From: Actinokineospora baliensis
GTDB lineage: Bacteria > Actinomycetota > Actinomycetes > Mycobacteriales > Pseudonocardiaceae
DNA: 64,000 nucleotides
Direction of reading: 5' to 3'
Assembly: GCF_016907695.1 (NCBI RefSeq)
Contig: NZ_JAFBCK010000001.1
Span: forward strand, 4,011,001 to 4,075,000
Within the stretch, counting starts at the first letter, position 1, and every line of letters starts with the position of its first letter. Under the pieces are notes generated by a model. The model was given only the letters and a program-made list of their open reading frames with translations. It made no database searches and had not been told where the DNA came from. Below, piece after piece: positions 54,323 through 62,364 of the stretch. Made by a program: the position numbers and the translations under genes.

Positions 54323-55387
54323 ATGCCGCAGGACGACCAGCGTTCGTGGCTGCCGTTCGCCCGGCGGGCTCCCGCCGATCCCGGCGCGGTCCTGGCCTCG
54401 GCGCGCCGCATCGGGGAGGATCTGGCCGACGGTCTCACCGGTACGGGGGTCGCCTCCGCGGCCCGGGGCCTGCGCGGTCTCGTCGCCGCCGACGCCGTTG
54501 GGTTGGCCGATCTTTCCGGCCGCCCGACCTGGGCGGGCCCGGTTCCCGGCGGTACGAAGTGGTTGGCCCAGGTCGACGAGGTCCTGCACAGCGAGACCCG
54601 CGTCGGCCGCCCGCCGCTGGTCGTCTCGCCGTTGCACGTGCACGACGAGTTGGCCGGTGTGCTCGTCGTCGCCGGGGCGGTGTCGCCCCGAGCGAGCCGG
54701 GAGGCCACCGAACTGGTGGTCGCCGCGCTGGAGCGGGCCAGGTTGGAGGCCTCCGCCGAGCAGGCCGCCCAGGCCGAGCTGCGGGCCCTGCGCGCCGAGA
54801 TCTCCCCGCACTTCGTCTACAACGCGCTGACCGTCATCGCCGCGCTGGTGCACTCCGACCCCGAGCGCTCGCACGAGCTGATGCTCGACTTCGCCGACTA
54901 CAACCGCTACAGCCTGGCCCGCCACGGCGACTACACCACTGTGGCCGAGGAGTTCCACGCGATCGAGACGTACCTGGCGCTGCAGCGGGCGGTGCTGGGG
55001 GAGCGGCTGCGGGTGCAGGTGCGGGTCGCGCCCGAGGTGCTCGCGGTGGCCATCCCGTACCTGGTGCTGCAGCCGCTGGTGGAGAACGCGGTGCGCCACG
55101 GCGTCGAGCCGCGGCCCACCGGCGGGGTCGTGCAGGTGCGGGGCGAGGCCGAGGGCGGCGACTGCGTCATCACCGTCGACGACGACGGGGTGGGGATGGC
55201 CCCCGCGCACGCCGAGGCGATCCTGGCCGGTCGCGGTCCCGCCGACAGCGTCGGGTTGGCCAACGTCGACCGCAGGCTGCGCAACGTCTACGGCCCCTGG
55301 TACGGGCTGGTGGTGGAGACCGAGCGGGACGCGGGCACCAGGGTGGTCGTCCGGATGCCGATGTTCGCCCCGGGGGTCGTGCCGTGA
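54323..55387 (+). CDS. LytS-type sensor histidine kinase
   Basis: 354 residues, ATG 54323. Residues 1-145 look like a GAF-type sensing domain without membrane helices, so the input is cytoplasmic. The LytS-family kinase core starts with a coiled-coil (EQAAQAELRALRAEISPHFV) and the phospho-acceptor His in SPHFVYNAL, then LQPLVENAVRHGVEP and DDDGVGM, with a final GLANVDRRLRNVYG. It phosphorylates the response regulator encoded next, which overlaps its stop (GTGA). The operon continues into symporter genes, as in the E. coli pyruvate-responsive BtsSR and YpdAB systems, though those kinases are membrane-bound. Confidence 0.88.
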   Translation: MPQDDQRSWLPFARRAPADPGAVLASARRIGEDLADGLTGTGVASAARGLRGLVAADAVGLADLSGRPTWAGPVPGGTKWLAQVDEVLHSETRVGRPPLVVSPLHVHDELAGVLVVAGAVSPRASREATELVVAALERARLEASAEQAAQAELRALRAEISPHFVYNALTVIAALVHSDPERSHELMLDFADYNRYSLARHGDYTTVAEEFHAIETYLALQRAVLGERLRVQVRVAPEVLAVAIPYLVLQPLVENAVRHGVEPRPTGGVVQVRGEAEGGDCVITVDDDGVGMAPAHAEAILAGRGPADSVGLANVDRRLRNVYGPWYGLVVETERDAGTRVVVRMPMFAPGVVP

Positions 55388-56181
55388 ACGCCGAGAGCCA
55401 GGTTGGCGCCGCGAACGGGGTGCGGGTGCTGGCCGTCGACGACGTGCGGGCCGCGTTGGACGAGCTGTGCAGGCTGCTGCGCGCCTCCCCGGACGTCGCC
55501 AGGGTCCGCGCGGCGCAGGACGCGGTCAGCGCGCTGAAGGTCATCCAGGCCGAGCCGTTCGACGCGGTCTTCCTCGACATCTCCATGCCCGGCCTCAACG
55601 GGCTGGAGTTGGCGTCCCTGCTGGCCAAGCTCAGCGACCCGCCGGTGATCGTGTTCGTCACCGCCTACGACGGGCACGCCGTGTCCGCCTACGGCATCGG
55701 CGCGGTGGACTACCTGCTCAAACCGGTCCGCGCCGAACGCCTCGCCGACGCGCTGACCCGGGTCGTGCGGGCCACCGCGGCCCGCCGCGCCACCGCCGCC
55801 GAGCAGGAGGTGGCGCGCCCCGACGCGATGCCCGCGCTGCCGGTGGAGACCGACGGCAGGACCCGCTACGTGCGCCGCGCCGAGGTCGAGTTCGCCGAGG
55901 CGCACGGCGACTACGTCCGGCTGCACACCGCCACCGGCGTGCACCTGGTGCGCATGCCCATCTCCCGGCTGCAGGAGTACTGGGAGGGCTCCGGCTTCGC
56001 CAGGGTGCACCGCGGGTTCCTGGTCGCCCTCGACGCGGTCCGCGAGCTGCGCAGCGACTCCGTCGGCGGCATGCTGGCCCACACCGACCTCGGCGACGTC
56101 CCGGTGAGCCGCCGCCACGCCCGCGAGTTGCGCGAGCGGTTGCTGCGGGCGGCGCAACGGGGAGAGCTGGGCAAGCGGTGA
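55384..56181 (+). CDS. LytR/AlgR-type response regulator
   Basis: 265 residues, GTG start coupled to the kinase. Receiver domain with the phospho-acceptor Asp in FDAVFLDISMPGLNG and Lys in DYLLKPVRAERL. The C-terminal LytTR DNA-binding domain has VEFAEAHGDYVRLHTATG and FARVHRGFLVALDAVREL. It should control the symporter genes that follow and bind direct repeats upstream; the tandem repeats at 53840-54290 are worth checking for sites. Confidence 0.9.
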   Translation: MNAESQVGAANGVRVLAVDDVRAALDELCRLLRASPDVARVRAAQDAVSALKVIQAEPFDAVFLDISMPGLNGLELASLLAKLSDPPVIVFVTAYDGHAVSAYGIGAVDYLLKPVRAERLADALTRVVRATAARRATAAEQEVARPDAMPALPVETDGRTRYVRRAEVEFAEAHGDYVRLHTATGVHLVRMPISRLQEYWEGSGFARVHRGFLVALDAVRELRSDSVGGMLAHTDLGDVPVSRRHARELRERLLRAAQRGELGKR

Positions 56182-56528
56182 GCCCGCACCGCAGGGTGGC
56201 CGTCACCAGCCCGCAGACCCGGCTCGCGCACGCCCGCCGCCGCCACCGCACCGCGTGGCGGCCGCCCACCATGGACCCGGCCGAGGTGCGCCAGGCCCTG
56301 CGGGTCTACCAGGCGCAGCGCACCAGGGCCGCGGCCGCGCTGGGCACCCTGTTCGCGCTGCTGTTCGGCCTCCCGGTCCTGCTCGACCTCACTCCGGAGT
56401 GGGACGACGTGCGGGTCTTCGGCGTCCCGTTGTCCTGGATCGCGATCGTGGCCATCCCGTTCCCTGCCATGGTCGCCCTCTCGCACTGGCACCTGCGCCG
56501 CGCCGAGCGCGCCGAGGACACCGGGTGA
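56178..56528 (+). CDS. Small membrane protein preceding a symporter
   Basis: 116 residues from GTG 56178, which overlaps the response-regulator stop; ATG 56271 (MDPAEVRQALRVYQAQ) is an alternative. Two membrane helices are visible (AAALGTLFALLFGLPVLLDL and SWIAIVAIPFPAMVALSHW). In position and size it matches the DUF485-type proteins that accompany acetate symporters, and it may help assemble the transporter encoded next, whose GTG overlaps its stop. Confidence 0.72.
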   Translation: MSPHRRVAVTSPQTRLAHARRRHRTAWRPPTMDPAEVRQALRVYQAQRTRAAAALGTLFALLFGLPVLLDLTPEWDDVRVFGVPLSWIAIVAIPFPAMVALSHWHLRRAERAEDTG

Positions 56529-58282
56529 TCGCGGTCTTCGCGGTCGCGCCGGTCGTGCTGCTGACCCTGCTGGTCGGGTTGCGCGGGGTCGCGGCGATCC
56601 GCACCACCTCCGACTTCCTAGTTGCCTCCCGCCGGGTCTCCCCGCTGCTGAACTCGGCCGCGGTCTCCGGCGAGTACCTCTCCGCCGCCTCGTTCCTCGG
56701 CGTCGCCGGGCTCGTGGTCAAGGACGGCATGGGCGCGCTGTGGTACCCGGTGGGGTTCACCGCGGGCTACGTCGCGATGCTCGTGCTGGTCGCCGCCCCG
56801 ATGCGCCGCTCGGGGGCGGTGACCGTGCCGGACTTCGCCGAGGCGCGGCTGGCGTCCACCCCGCTGCGCAAGCTCGCCGCCGTCACCGTGCTGGTGATCG
56901 CCGGGCTCTACCTCGTGCCCCAGTTCCGCACCGCCGGGCTCGTGCTCAGCGTGGTCAGCGACGGCCCGTACTGGGTGGGCGTGGTGATCGCCGCCGTCGT
57001 GGTCAGCGTGACCCTGGCCGTCGGCGGGATGCGCGCGGCGACCTACGTGCAGGCCTTCCAGTTCTGCTTCAAGCTGGTGCTGTTCATCGTCCCGGCGATC
57101 TGGCTGCTGCTGCAGGTCGGCCCGCAGGTGCGGCACGAGGCTGTGCACCCGGTCGAGTTCACCCACTTCACCCGCGACACCCCGGTCGACTTCGGGCTCG
57201 AGGTCACCCTCCTGCTCGACGAGCCGCTGACCGCGCGCACCGGCGACGGGGCGCCGCTGTGGATCCCGGCGGGGGAGTACCGGGTCGCCGAAGGGTCCAC
57301 TGTGGTCTTCCCGGCGGGCGCGCCGGTGCCCGGCCTGCGCGGCGGCGCGGCACCTGGCGGCCCGGACTGGCAGCGCCCGCTCCTGGACACCTCGCACGCG
57401 GGCCACCCGGTGCTCGGGACATGGGCGGTGCTGGTCGCCACGATGCTGGGCACCATGGGCCTGCCGCACGTGCTGATGCGCTTCCACACCAGCCCGGACG
57501 GCCGCGCCGCGCGCCGCACCGCCGCGATCACCGTCGGCCTGCTCAGCGTCTTCTACCTGTTCCCCGGCATCTACGGCACGCTCGCCAAGGTGCTGGTGCC
57601 GCAGCTGTACCTGTCCGGCGCCACCGACACCGCCGTGGTCGCTCTACCGTCCCAAGTGGACTCCGGGCCGACCGGGACGGTGTTCACCGGGCTGCTCACC
57701 GCGGGCGCCTTCGCCGCGTTCCTGGCCACCTCGCTCGGCCTGCTGCTCGTCGTCGCGGGCGCCATCTCCCACGACCTGGTCCCCGGCGGCCTGGCCAGGC
57801 TCCGGTTCACCGTCGTGGCCGCGGCCGCCGTCGTGGTCCTGCTCGCCCTGCCCTCGGCCCGCCTGGACGCGGGCGTGCTGGTGACCTGGGGGTTCACCGT
57901 GGCGGCGTCGACCTTCTGCCCGCTGCTGGTGTTGGGCATCTGGTGGCCGAGGCTGACCGCCGCCGGTGCGATCGCCGGGGTGGCGGCCGGGCTCGCGGCC
58001 ACCGCGGGCGCCATCGTGGCGACCCTGTTCGGGCCGCCGGTGTCGGGCTGGCCCGCGATCCTCATCGCCCAGCCCGCGCCCTGGTCGGTGCCGCTGGCCT
58101 TCGCCACGATGGTCGGGGTGTCGCTGCTGGGCCGCCCGCCCGCGTGGTCGCAGGCCGCGATGCTGCGGCTGCACCTGCGGGAACGGCACGACCTCGGCCG
58201 CGGCGGTGACCTGGGCCACTCGTCCTGGTCGGCACGCCGTTCGTCGGCCGCTCGTCGCATCATCCGTCGATTGGGCCGCTGA
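56525..58282 (+). CDS. Sodium:solute symporter, acetate/pyruvate type, copy 1
   Basis: 585 residues, GTG overlapping the previous stop. The SSS fold has about 13 helices with SGEYLSAASFLGVAGLVVKD in helix 2 and FRTAGLVLSVVS. A hydrophilic insertion of about 75 residues (LLLDEPLTARTGDGAPLW to about RPLLDTSHAGHP) is typical of the cation-acetate branch. GLPHVLMRFHTSPDG is also a branch marker. It imports a small carboxylate with sodium or protons; acetate, pyruvate and propionate cannot be told apart. Confidence 0.87.
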   Translation: MIAVFAVAPVVLLTLLVGLRGVAAIRTTSDFLVASRRVSPLLNSAAVSGEYLSAASFLGVAGLVVKDGMGALWYPVGFTAGYVAMLVLVAAPMRRSGAVTVPDFAEARLASTPLRKLAAVTVLVIAGLYLVPQFRTAGLVLSVVSDGPYWVGVVIAAVVVSVTLAVGGMRAATYVQAFQFCFKLVLFIVPAIWLLLQVGPQVRHEAVHPVEFTHFTRDTPVDFGLEVTLLLDEPLTARTGDGAPLWIPAGEYRVAEGSTVVFPAGAPVPGLRGGAAPGGPDWQRPLLDTSHAGHPVLGTWAVLVATMLGTMGLPHVLMRFHTSPDGRAARRTAAITVGLLSVFYLFPGIYGTLAKVLVPQLYLSGATDTAVVALPSQVDSGPTGTVFTGLLTAGAFAAFLATSLGLLLVVAGAISHDLVPGGLARLRFTVVAAAAVVVLLALPSARLDAGVLVTWGFTVAASTFCPLLVLGIWWPRLTAAGAIAGVAAGLAATAGAIVATLFGPPVSGWPAILIAQPAPWSVPLAFATMVGVSLLGRPPAWSQAAMLRLHLRERHDLGRGGDLGHSSWSARRSSAARRIIRRLGR

Positions 58283-58344
58283 CCCCTCTGCGCGCCGCGC
58301 CCCGTCCCTACGGTGACGCGGAACACCATCGAGGGAGGCGCCCG

Positions 58345-58698
58345 ATGAGTAAGTCCCCAGACCCCGACACGCACCAACCCGACCACGAGCCGGACTGGGC
58401 GGAGGTCCACGGCAGCGCCGAGTTCGTCGAACTGCGCCGCCGGTTACGCCGCTTCGTGTTCCCGATGACCGCGATCTTCCTGGTCTGGTACCTGGTCTAC
58501 GTCCTGCTCGCCGACTACGCGCACGGGTTCATGGCCACCAAACTGGTCGGCGACATCAACGTCGGCCTCGTGCTCGGCCTGCTGCAGTTCGTCTCCACCT
58601 TCGTGATCACCAGCCTCTACGTGCGCTACGCCGACCGGAAGCTGGATCCGCTGGCCACCGGCATCCGCGAGCGCGTCGAGGCCGGTGAGGCCAAGTGA
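58345..58698 (+). CDS. DUF485 membrane protein
   Basis: 117 residues, ATG with GAGGGAGG upstream. DUF485 features: FVELRRRLRRFVFPMTAIFL, YVLLADYAHGFMATKLVG, then a second helix and FVITSLYVRYADRKLDPLA. This family (YjcH in E. coli) is almost always encoded directly before ActP. Its stop overlaps the GTG of that gene. Confidence 0.92.
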   Translation: MSKSPDPDTHQPDHEPDWAEVHGSAEFVELRRRLRRFVFPMTAIFLVWYLVYVLLADYAHGFMATKLVGDINVGLVLGLLQFVSTFVITSLYVRYADRKLDPLATGIRERVEAGEAK

Positions 58699-60320
58699 GC
58701 GCCGTCGCCGCCGGGGTCACCGGCAACAACCCCGCCCTCAACATCGGCATCTTCGCCGTGTTCGTCGCGATCACCCTGGTGGTCGTGTTCCGGGCCAGCC
58801 GCAACACCAAGACCGCCGCCGACTACTACGCCGCGGGCCGCGCGTTCACCGGACCGCAGAACGGCGTCGCCATCGCGGGCGACTACCTCTCCGCCGCCTC
58901 CTTCCTCGGCATCGCGGGCGCCATCGCGCTCAACGGCTACGACGGGTTCCTCTACTCCATCGGCTTCCTGGTGGCCTGGCTGGTCGCGCTGCTGCTGGTG
59001 GCCGAACTGCTGCGCAACACCGGCAAGTACACGATGGGCGACGTGCTGGCGTTCCGGATGCGCCAGCGCCCGGTCCGCGCCGCGGCGGCCACCTCCACCC
59101 TGGTGGTGTCCTTCTTCTACCTGCTGGCCCAGATGGCCGGTGCGGGTGGACTGGTCGCGCTGCTGCTGGGCATCACCAACAAGACCGGCCAGGCCGTCGT
59201 GATCGCCGCGGTCGGCGTCATCATGATCGTCTACGTGCTGGTCGGCGGCATGAAGGGCACCACGTGGGTGCAGATCATCAAGGCGGCGCTGCTGATCACC
59301 GGCGCGCTGGCGATGACCATCTGGGTGCTGGCCAAGTTCGGCTTCAACCTCTCCAGCCTGCTCGGCGGCGCCGTCGACGCGGGCGGCAAGACCGGTGAGG
59401 CGCTGCTGAGCCCCGGCAAGCAGTACGGCGCCACCGGGACCAGCAAGCTCGACTTCCTGTCCCTGGGCCTGGCGCTCGTGCTCGGCACCGCGGGGCTGCC
59501 GCACATCCTGATGCGCTTCTACACCGTGCCCACCGCCAAGGAGGCCCGCCGCTCGGTGGTCTGGGCGATCTGGCTGATCGGCATCTTCTACCTGTTCACC
59601 CTGGTCCTGGGCTACGGCGCGGGCGCCATCGTCGGCCCCGACGCCATCAAGGCGGCGCCGGGCAAGGCCAACTCCGCCGCGCCGCTGCTGGCCCAGGCGC
59701 TGGGCGGACCGGTCCTGCTGGGACTGATCGCCGCGGTCGCCTTCGCCACCATCCTGGCCGTGGTGGCCGGGTTGACCATCACCGCCTCGGCGTCGTTCGC
59801 CCACGACATCTACGCCAACATCATCAAGAAGGACAAGCTGGCGGACAAGAACGCCGAGGTCCGCGTCGCGCGGATCACCGCGGTGGTCATCGGCATCGTG
59901 GCCATCGTCGGCGGCATCGTCGCCAACGGCCAGAACGTGGCGTTCCTGGTCGCGCTGGCCTTCGCGGTGGCGGCGTCGGCGAACCTGCCGACCATCCTGT
60001 ACTCGCTGTTCTGGAAGCGCTTCAACACCTCCGGCGCCCTCTGGAGCACCTACGGCGGCCTGGCGGCGAGCATCATCCTGATCGTGTTCTCCCCGGCGGT
60101 CTCCGGCAAACCCGCCACCGCCTCGACCCCCTCGATGATCCAGGGCGTCGACTTCCACTGGTTCCCCCTGGAGAACCCCGGGATCGTCTCCATCCCGCTG
60201 GCGTTCTTCCTCGGCTGGCTCGGCACCGTCCTGTCCAAGGAACGCCGGGACGACAAGTACGCCGAGATGGAGGTCCGCGCCCTCACCGGCGCGGGCGCGG
60301 AAAAGGCGACTCCGCACTAG
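58695..60320 (+). CDS. actP: Cation/acetate symporter, copy 2
   Basis: 541 residues, GTG overlapping the DUF485 stop. SSS family with IAGDYLSAASFLGIAGAIAL in helix 2, YTMGDVLAFRMRQRPVRAAA, FFYLLAQMAGAGGLVALL, LGTAGLPHILMRFYTVP and ASASFAHDIYANI, all ActP markers. It takes up acetate and related short carboxylates. It is more typical of ActP than copy 1 and lacks most of the long insertion. Two strong hairpins follow. Confidence 0.91.
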   Translation: MSAVAAGVTGNNPALNIGIFAVFVAITLVVVFRASRNTKTAADYYAAGRAFTGPQNGVAIAGDYLSAASFLGIAGAIALNGYDGFLYSIGFLVAWLVALLLVAELLRNTGKYTMGDVLAFRMRQRPVRAAAATSTLVVSFFYLLAQMAGAGGLVALLLGITNKTGQAVVIAAVGVIMIVYVLVGGMKGTTWVQIIKAALLITGALAMTIWVLAKFGFNLSSLLGGAVDAGGKTGEALLSPGKQYGATGTSKLDFLSLGLALVLGTAGLPHILMRFYTVPTAKEARRSVVWAIWLIGIFYLFTLVLGYGAGAIVGPDAIKAAPGKANSAAPLLAQALGGPVLLGLIAAVAFATILAVVAGLTITASASFAHDIYANIIKKDKLADKNAEVRVARITAVVIGIVAIVGGIVANGQNVAFLVALAFAVAASANLPTILYSLFWKRFNTSGALWSTYGGLAASIILIVFSPAVSGKPATASTPSMIQGVDFHWFPLENPGIVSIPLAFFLGWLGTVLSKERRDDKYAEMEVRALTGAGAEKATPH

Positions 60321-60342
60321 TAACACTCTCTCCCGCCACCCA

Positions 60343-60408
60343 CCCCCTCGTCCCCACCCGGCATCGTTCCCGGCTTGGCGGGGCAGGGGCCGGGCGGGGA
60401 CGAGGGGG
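60343..60408 (+). terminator. Terminator hairpin 1 after actP
   Basis: A 20-base left arm (CCCCCTCGTCCCCACCCGGC) pairs with GCCGGGCGGGGACGAGGGGG with one mismatch, the largest stem in this part of the window, 22 bases after the stop. Confidence 0.8.
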
Positions 60409-60411
60409 CAT

Positions 60412-60452
60412 GCGAAGGCCCGTCGGCTCCCCTGCGGCCGACGGGCCTTCGC
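60412..60452 (+). terminator. Terminator hairpin 2 after actP
   Basis: GCGAAGGCCCGTCGGC pairs perfectly with GCCGACGGGCCTTCGC around a 9-base loop, directly after hairpin 1. The pair forms a double terminator. Confidence 0.82.
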
Positions 60453-60518
60453 GCGTGGGCGTCGTCATGGGCTCCCGTTCGGCGCGCCTCCCCGGATCGG
60501 GTGATGATCAATGGAATG

Positions 60519-60538
60519 TATGCACTCAGTCCTGCATA
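60519..60538 (+). promoter_or_regulatory. Inverted repeat, possible operator
   Basis: TATGCA, 8 bases, TGCATA, 12 bases before the start of the HNH nuclease gene, in locally AT-rich DNA. The position fits a repressor site overlapping the promoter. Confidence 0.38.
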
Positions 60539-60550
60539 ACGGGAGTGATC

Positions 60551-61198
60551 ATGCGTTCCACTGTCCCTGTCCTGGCCGCCCTGGCCCTCGCGCTCACCGC
60601 CTGCGACCCCAACGCGCTGGGCACCGGTGGCACCTCGGTCCCCGCGCCCGCCCCGGGCGCCCCCGGCGACCACGCCGCCCAACTGGCCGCCCTTGGCCAA
60701 CCCCAACCCGAGGACACCGGCGCGCACTACGACCGCAAGGCCTGGGGTGAGTGGGCCTACGACTCGGCCAGCAAGTGCAACACCCGCGAGCAGATCCTGG
60801 TGCGCGACGGCGACGGCGAGGTCGTCGACGGCCAGTGCAAGCCGACCTGCCCCAAGGACTTCTGCTGGACCAGCCGCTACGACGGCGTCACCACCAAGGA
60901 CCCGTCGGCCCTGCAGATCGACCACATCGTGCCGATCGCCGAGGCCAACCGCTCCGGCGCGCGCAACTGGACCGCCCCGCAGCGCGCCGCCTACTACAAC
61001 GACCCGGCCAACCTCGTCGCGGTGACCGCCCGCTCCAACCAGAGCAAGAGCGACGGCGACCCGGGCAAGTGGAGCCCGACCCAGGGCTACTGGTGCGACT
61101 ACGCCACCGGCTACATCGCGGTGAAGGTCAAGTACAAGCTCACCGTGGACGACGCCGAACTCGCCGGGCTCACCAAGATGCTGGCCACCTGCCCGTGA
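60551..61198 (+). CDS. HNH-family (DUF1524-like) nuclease lipoprotein
   Basis: 215 residues; ATG 60551 with GGGAG upstream. Lipoprotein signal (VLAALALALTAC, lipidated Cys18), then a Pro/Ala spacer, then a nuclease domain: Cys pairs in SKCNTREQILVRDGDGEVVD and CKPTCPKDFCW, the catalytic LQIDHIVPIAEANRSGA, and YNDPANLVAVTARSNQSKSD with the later Asn/His positions of the HNH fold. Exported HNH nucleases of this sort occur widely in actinomycetes and probably degrade extracellular DNA for phosphate or nutrients. Confidence 0.85.
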   Translation: MRSTVPVLAALALALTACDPNALGTGGTSVPAPAPGAPGDHAAQLAALGQPQPEDTGAHYDRKAWGEWAYDSASKCNTREQILVRDGDGEVVDGQCKPTCPKDFCWTSRYDGVTTKDPSALQIDHIVPIAEANRSGARNWTAPQRAAYYNDPANLVAVTARSNQSKSDGDPGKWSPTQGYWCDYATGYIAVKVKYKLTVDDAELAGLTKMLATCP

Positions 61199-61206
61199 CG
61201 GCGCGA

Positions 61207-61234
61207 GGGGGCCGCGGCCGAAGCCGCGACCCCC
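61207..61234. terminator. Bidirectional terminator
   Basis: GGGGGCCGCGGC pairs with GCCGCGACCCCC (one mismatch) around a CGAA tetraloop between convergent nuclease and protease genes. Confidence 0.78.
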
Positions 61235-61256
61235 TGCTGGAAAGGCGCTGTCCGGG

Positions 61257-61973
61257 TCAGACGCCCGCGATGCTCTGGATCCAGCTGCGGTAGGAGCCCA
61301 CCGAGGTGTAGTTGGTGATGCTCTGCCGGTCGCTGGTGGAGGCGACACCGATCTGGCGGCCGTTGCCGAACATCGGGCCACCGGAGTCGCCACCGGCGGT
61401 GATGCCGTTGACCCGGCGGGCCTGGACCGCGACACCGTTGTAGGCGTCGCGGGCGTTGGTCGAGGTCACCTGCACGGTCGCGACCTTGAGGTAGCGCGAC
61501 TGGCAGTTGATCTCCGGCTGGCCGGTGCAGGTGGCACCCCAGCCGTAGACCTGCACCTGCTGGCCGACCCGGGCGTCGGACGTGGTGCCCAGCGGCGCGT
61601 AGGTCGCCGACACGCTGCGGTCCAGGCGCGCGATGGCCAGGTCCGAGGCGGAGTGCCGGTAGATCTGCGAGGCGTTGGCGGTGGTGCCACCGGTGGTCTG
61701 GTCCAGGCTGCCGATCCGGAAGCTGATCGTGCCGCTGGCCACGCAGTGCTTGGCGGTCAGGATGTACTGCGGGGCGATGATGGTCGCCGAGCAGGACTGC
61801 TGGCCGTTGCTGAACAGGCGCGCCGCCCACGGGGCGTTGCTCGCCGTGCCGCCACCGATGATGGCGGGGGTGAGGACCGGGTCCCCGGCGGGCGCGGCGT
61901 TGGCGGCGGGCATGGCGGCCAGCACGGACAGCGCGGCACCCGCGACGGCCACCGCGATCTTCGTCTTCTTCAT
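61257..61973 (-). CDS. Secreted trypsin-like serine protease (S1)
   Basis: 238 residues; ATG 61973 begins the signal peptide (VAVAGAALSVLAAMPAANA), longer frames being upstream noise. After a short pro-peptide comes IIGGGTASNAPWAARL, an activation junction. The triad is in TAKHCV, SASDLAIARL and [12 protein letters not shown], and Cys pairs fit chymotrypsin-fold enzymes. The S1 pocket position before GDSGGP is not the Asp of trypsin, so specificity may differ. It carries no binding module. Confidence 0.9.
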   Translation of the reverse strand: MKKTKIAVAVAGAALSVLAAMPAANAAPAGDPVLTPAIIGGGTASNAPWAARLFSNGQQSCSATIIAPQYILTAKHCVASGTISFRIGSLDQTTGGTTANASQIYRHSASDLAIARLDRSVSATYAPLGTTSDARVGQQVQVYGWGATCTGQPEINCQSRYLKVATVQVTSTNARDAYNGVAVQARRVNGITAGGDSGGPMFGNGRQIGVASTSDRQSITNYTSVGSYRSWIQSIAGV

Positions 61974-62364
61974 GCGTTTCTCGATTCTGCGGCAATGCCG
62001 CGGCAGGGGTGAATCGGGAATGGTCCGCACAGTCGGCCCCGTGCGGGGTAACAATCGTTCCAGCCCGGAATACCGGCGAAATCCCAGGTCAGCTAGTCCC
62101 GGCGACCGGCAGCGACCGGACGGTCACGCTGTCAAGAAGCCACCTTTTCACCCAAAAGACACGATCGGCAAGGGTGGGATGTTCCCACCGCGTTCCCATT
62201 GTTCGGAATGGCAATTGGTAACGACGCACCCCGGATTGCGTTGAATGGATTTCACGATCCGGGCACCCGCGCGCGGCGCGGCCGGGGTGGCGGCGCCACT
62301 AGCATCGGGCGCGGTGGGCACGGCGACGAGGCCGGGTCCGCGATCGACTCAGGAGGTCGACCAG
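61974..62364. other. Intergenic region between divergent protease and paaZ genes
   Basis: 391 bases, lower in G+C in the middle (about 62040-62240). It presumably holds both promoters. I see no gene. AGGAGG at 62351-62356 is the paaZ ribosome site. Confidence 0.5.
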
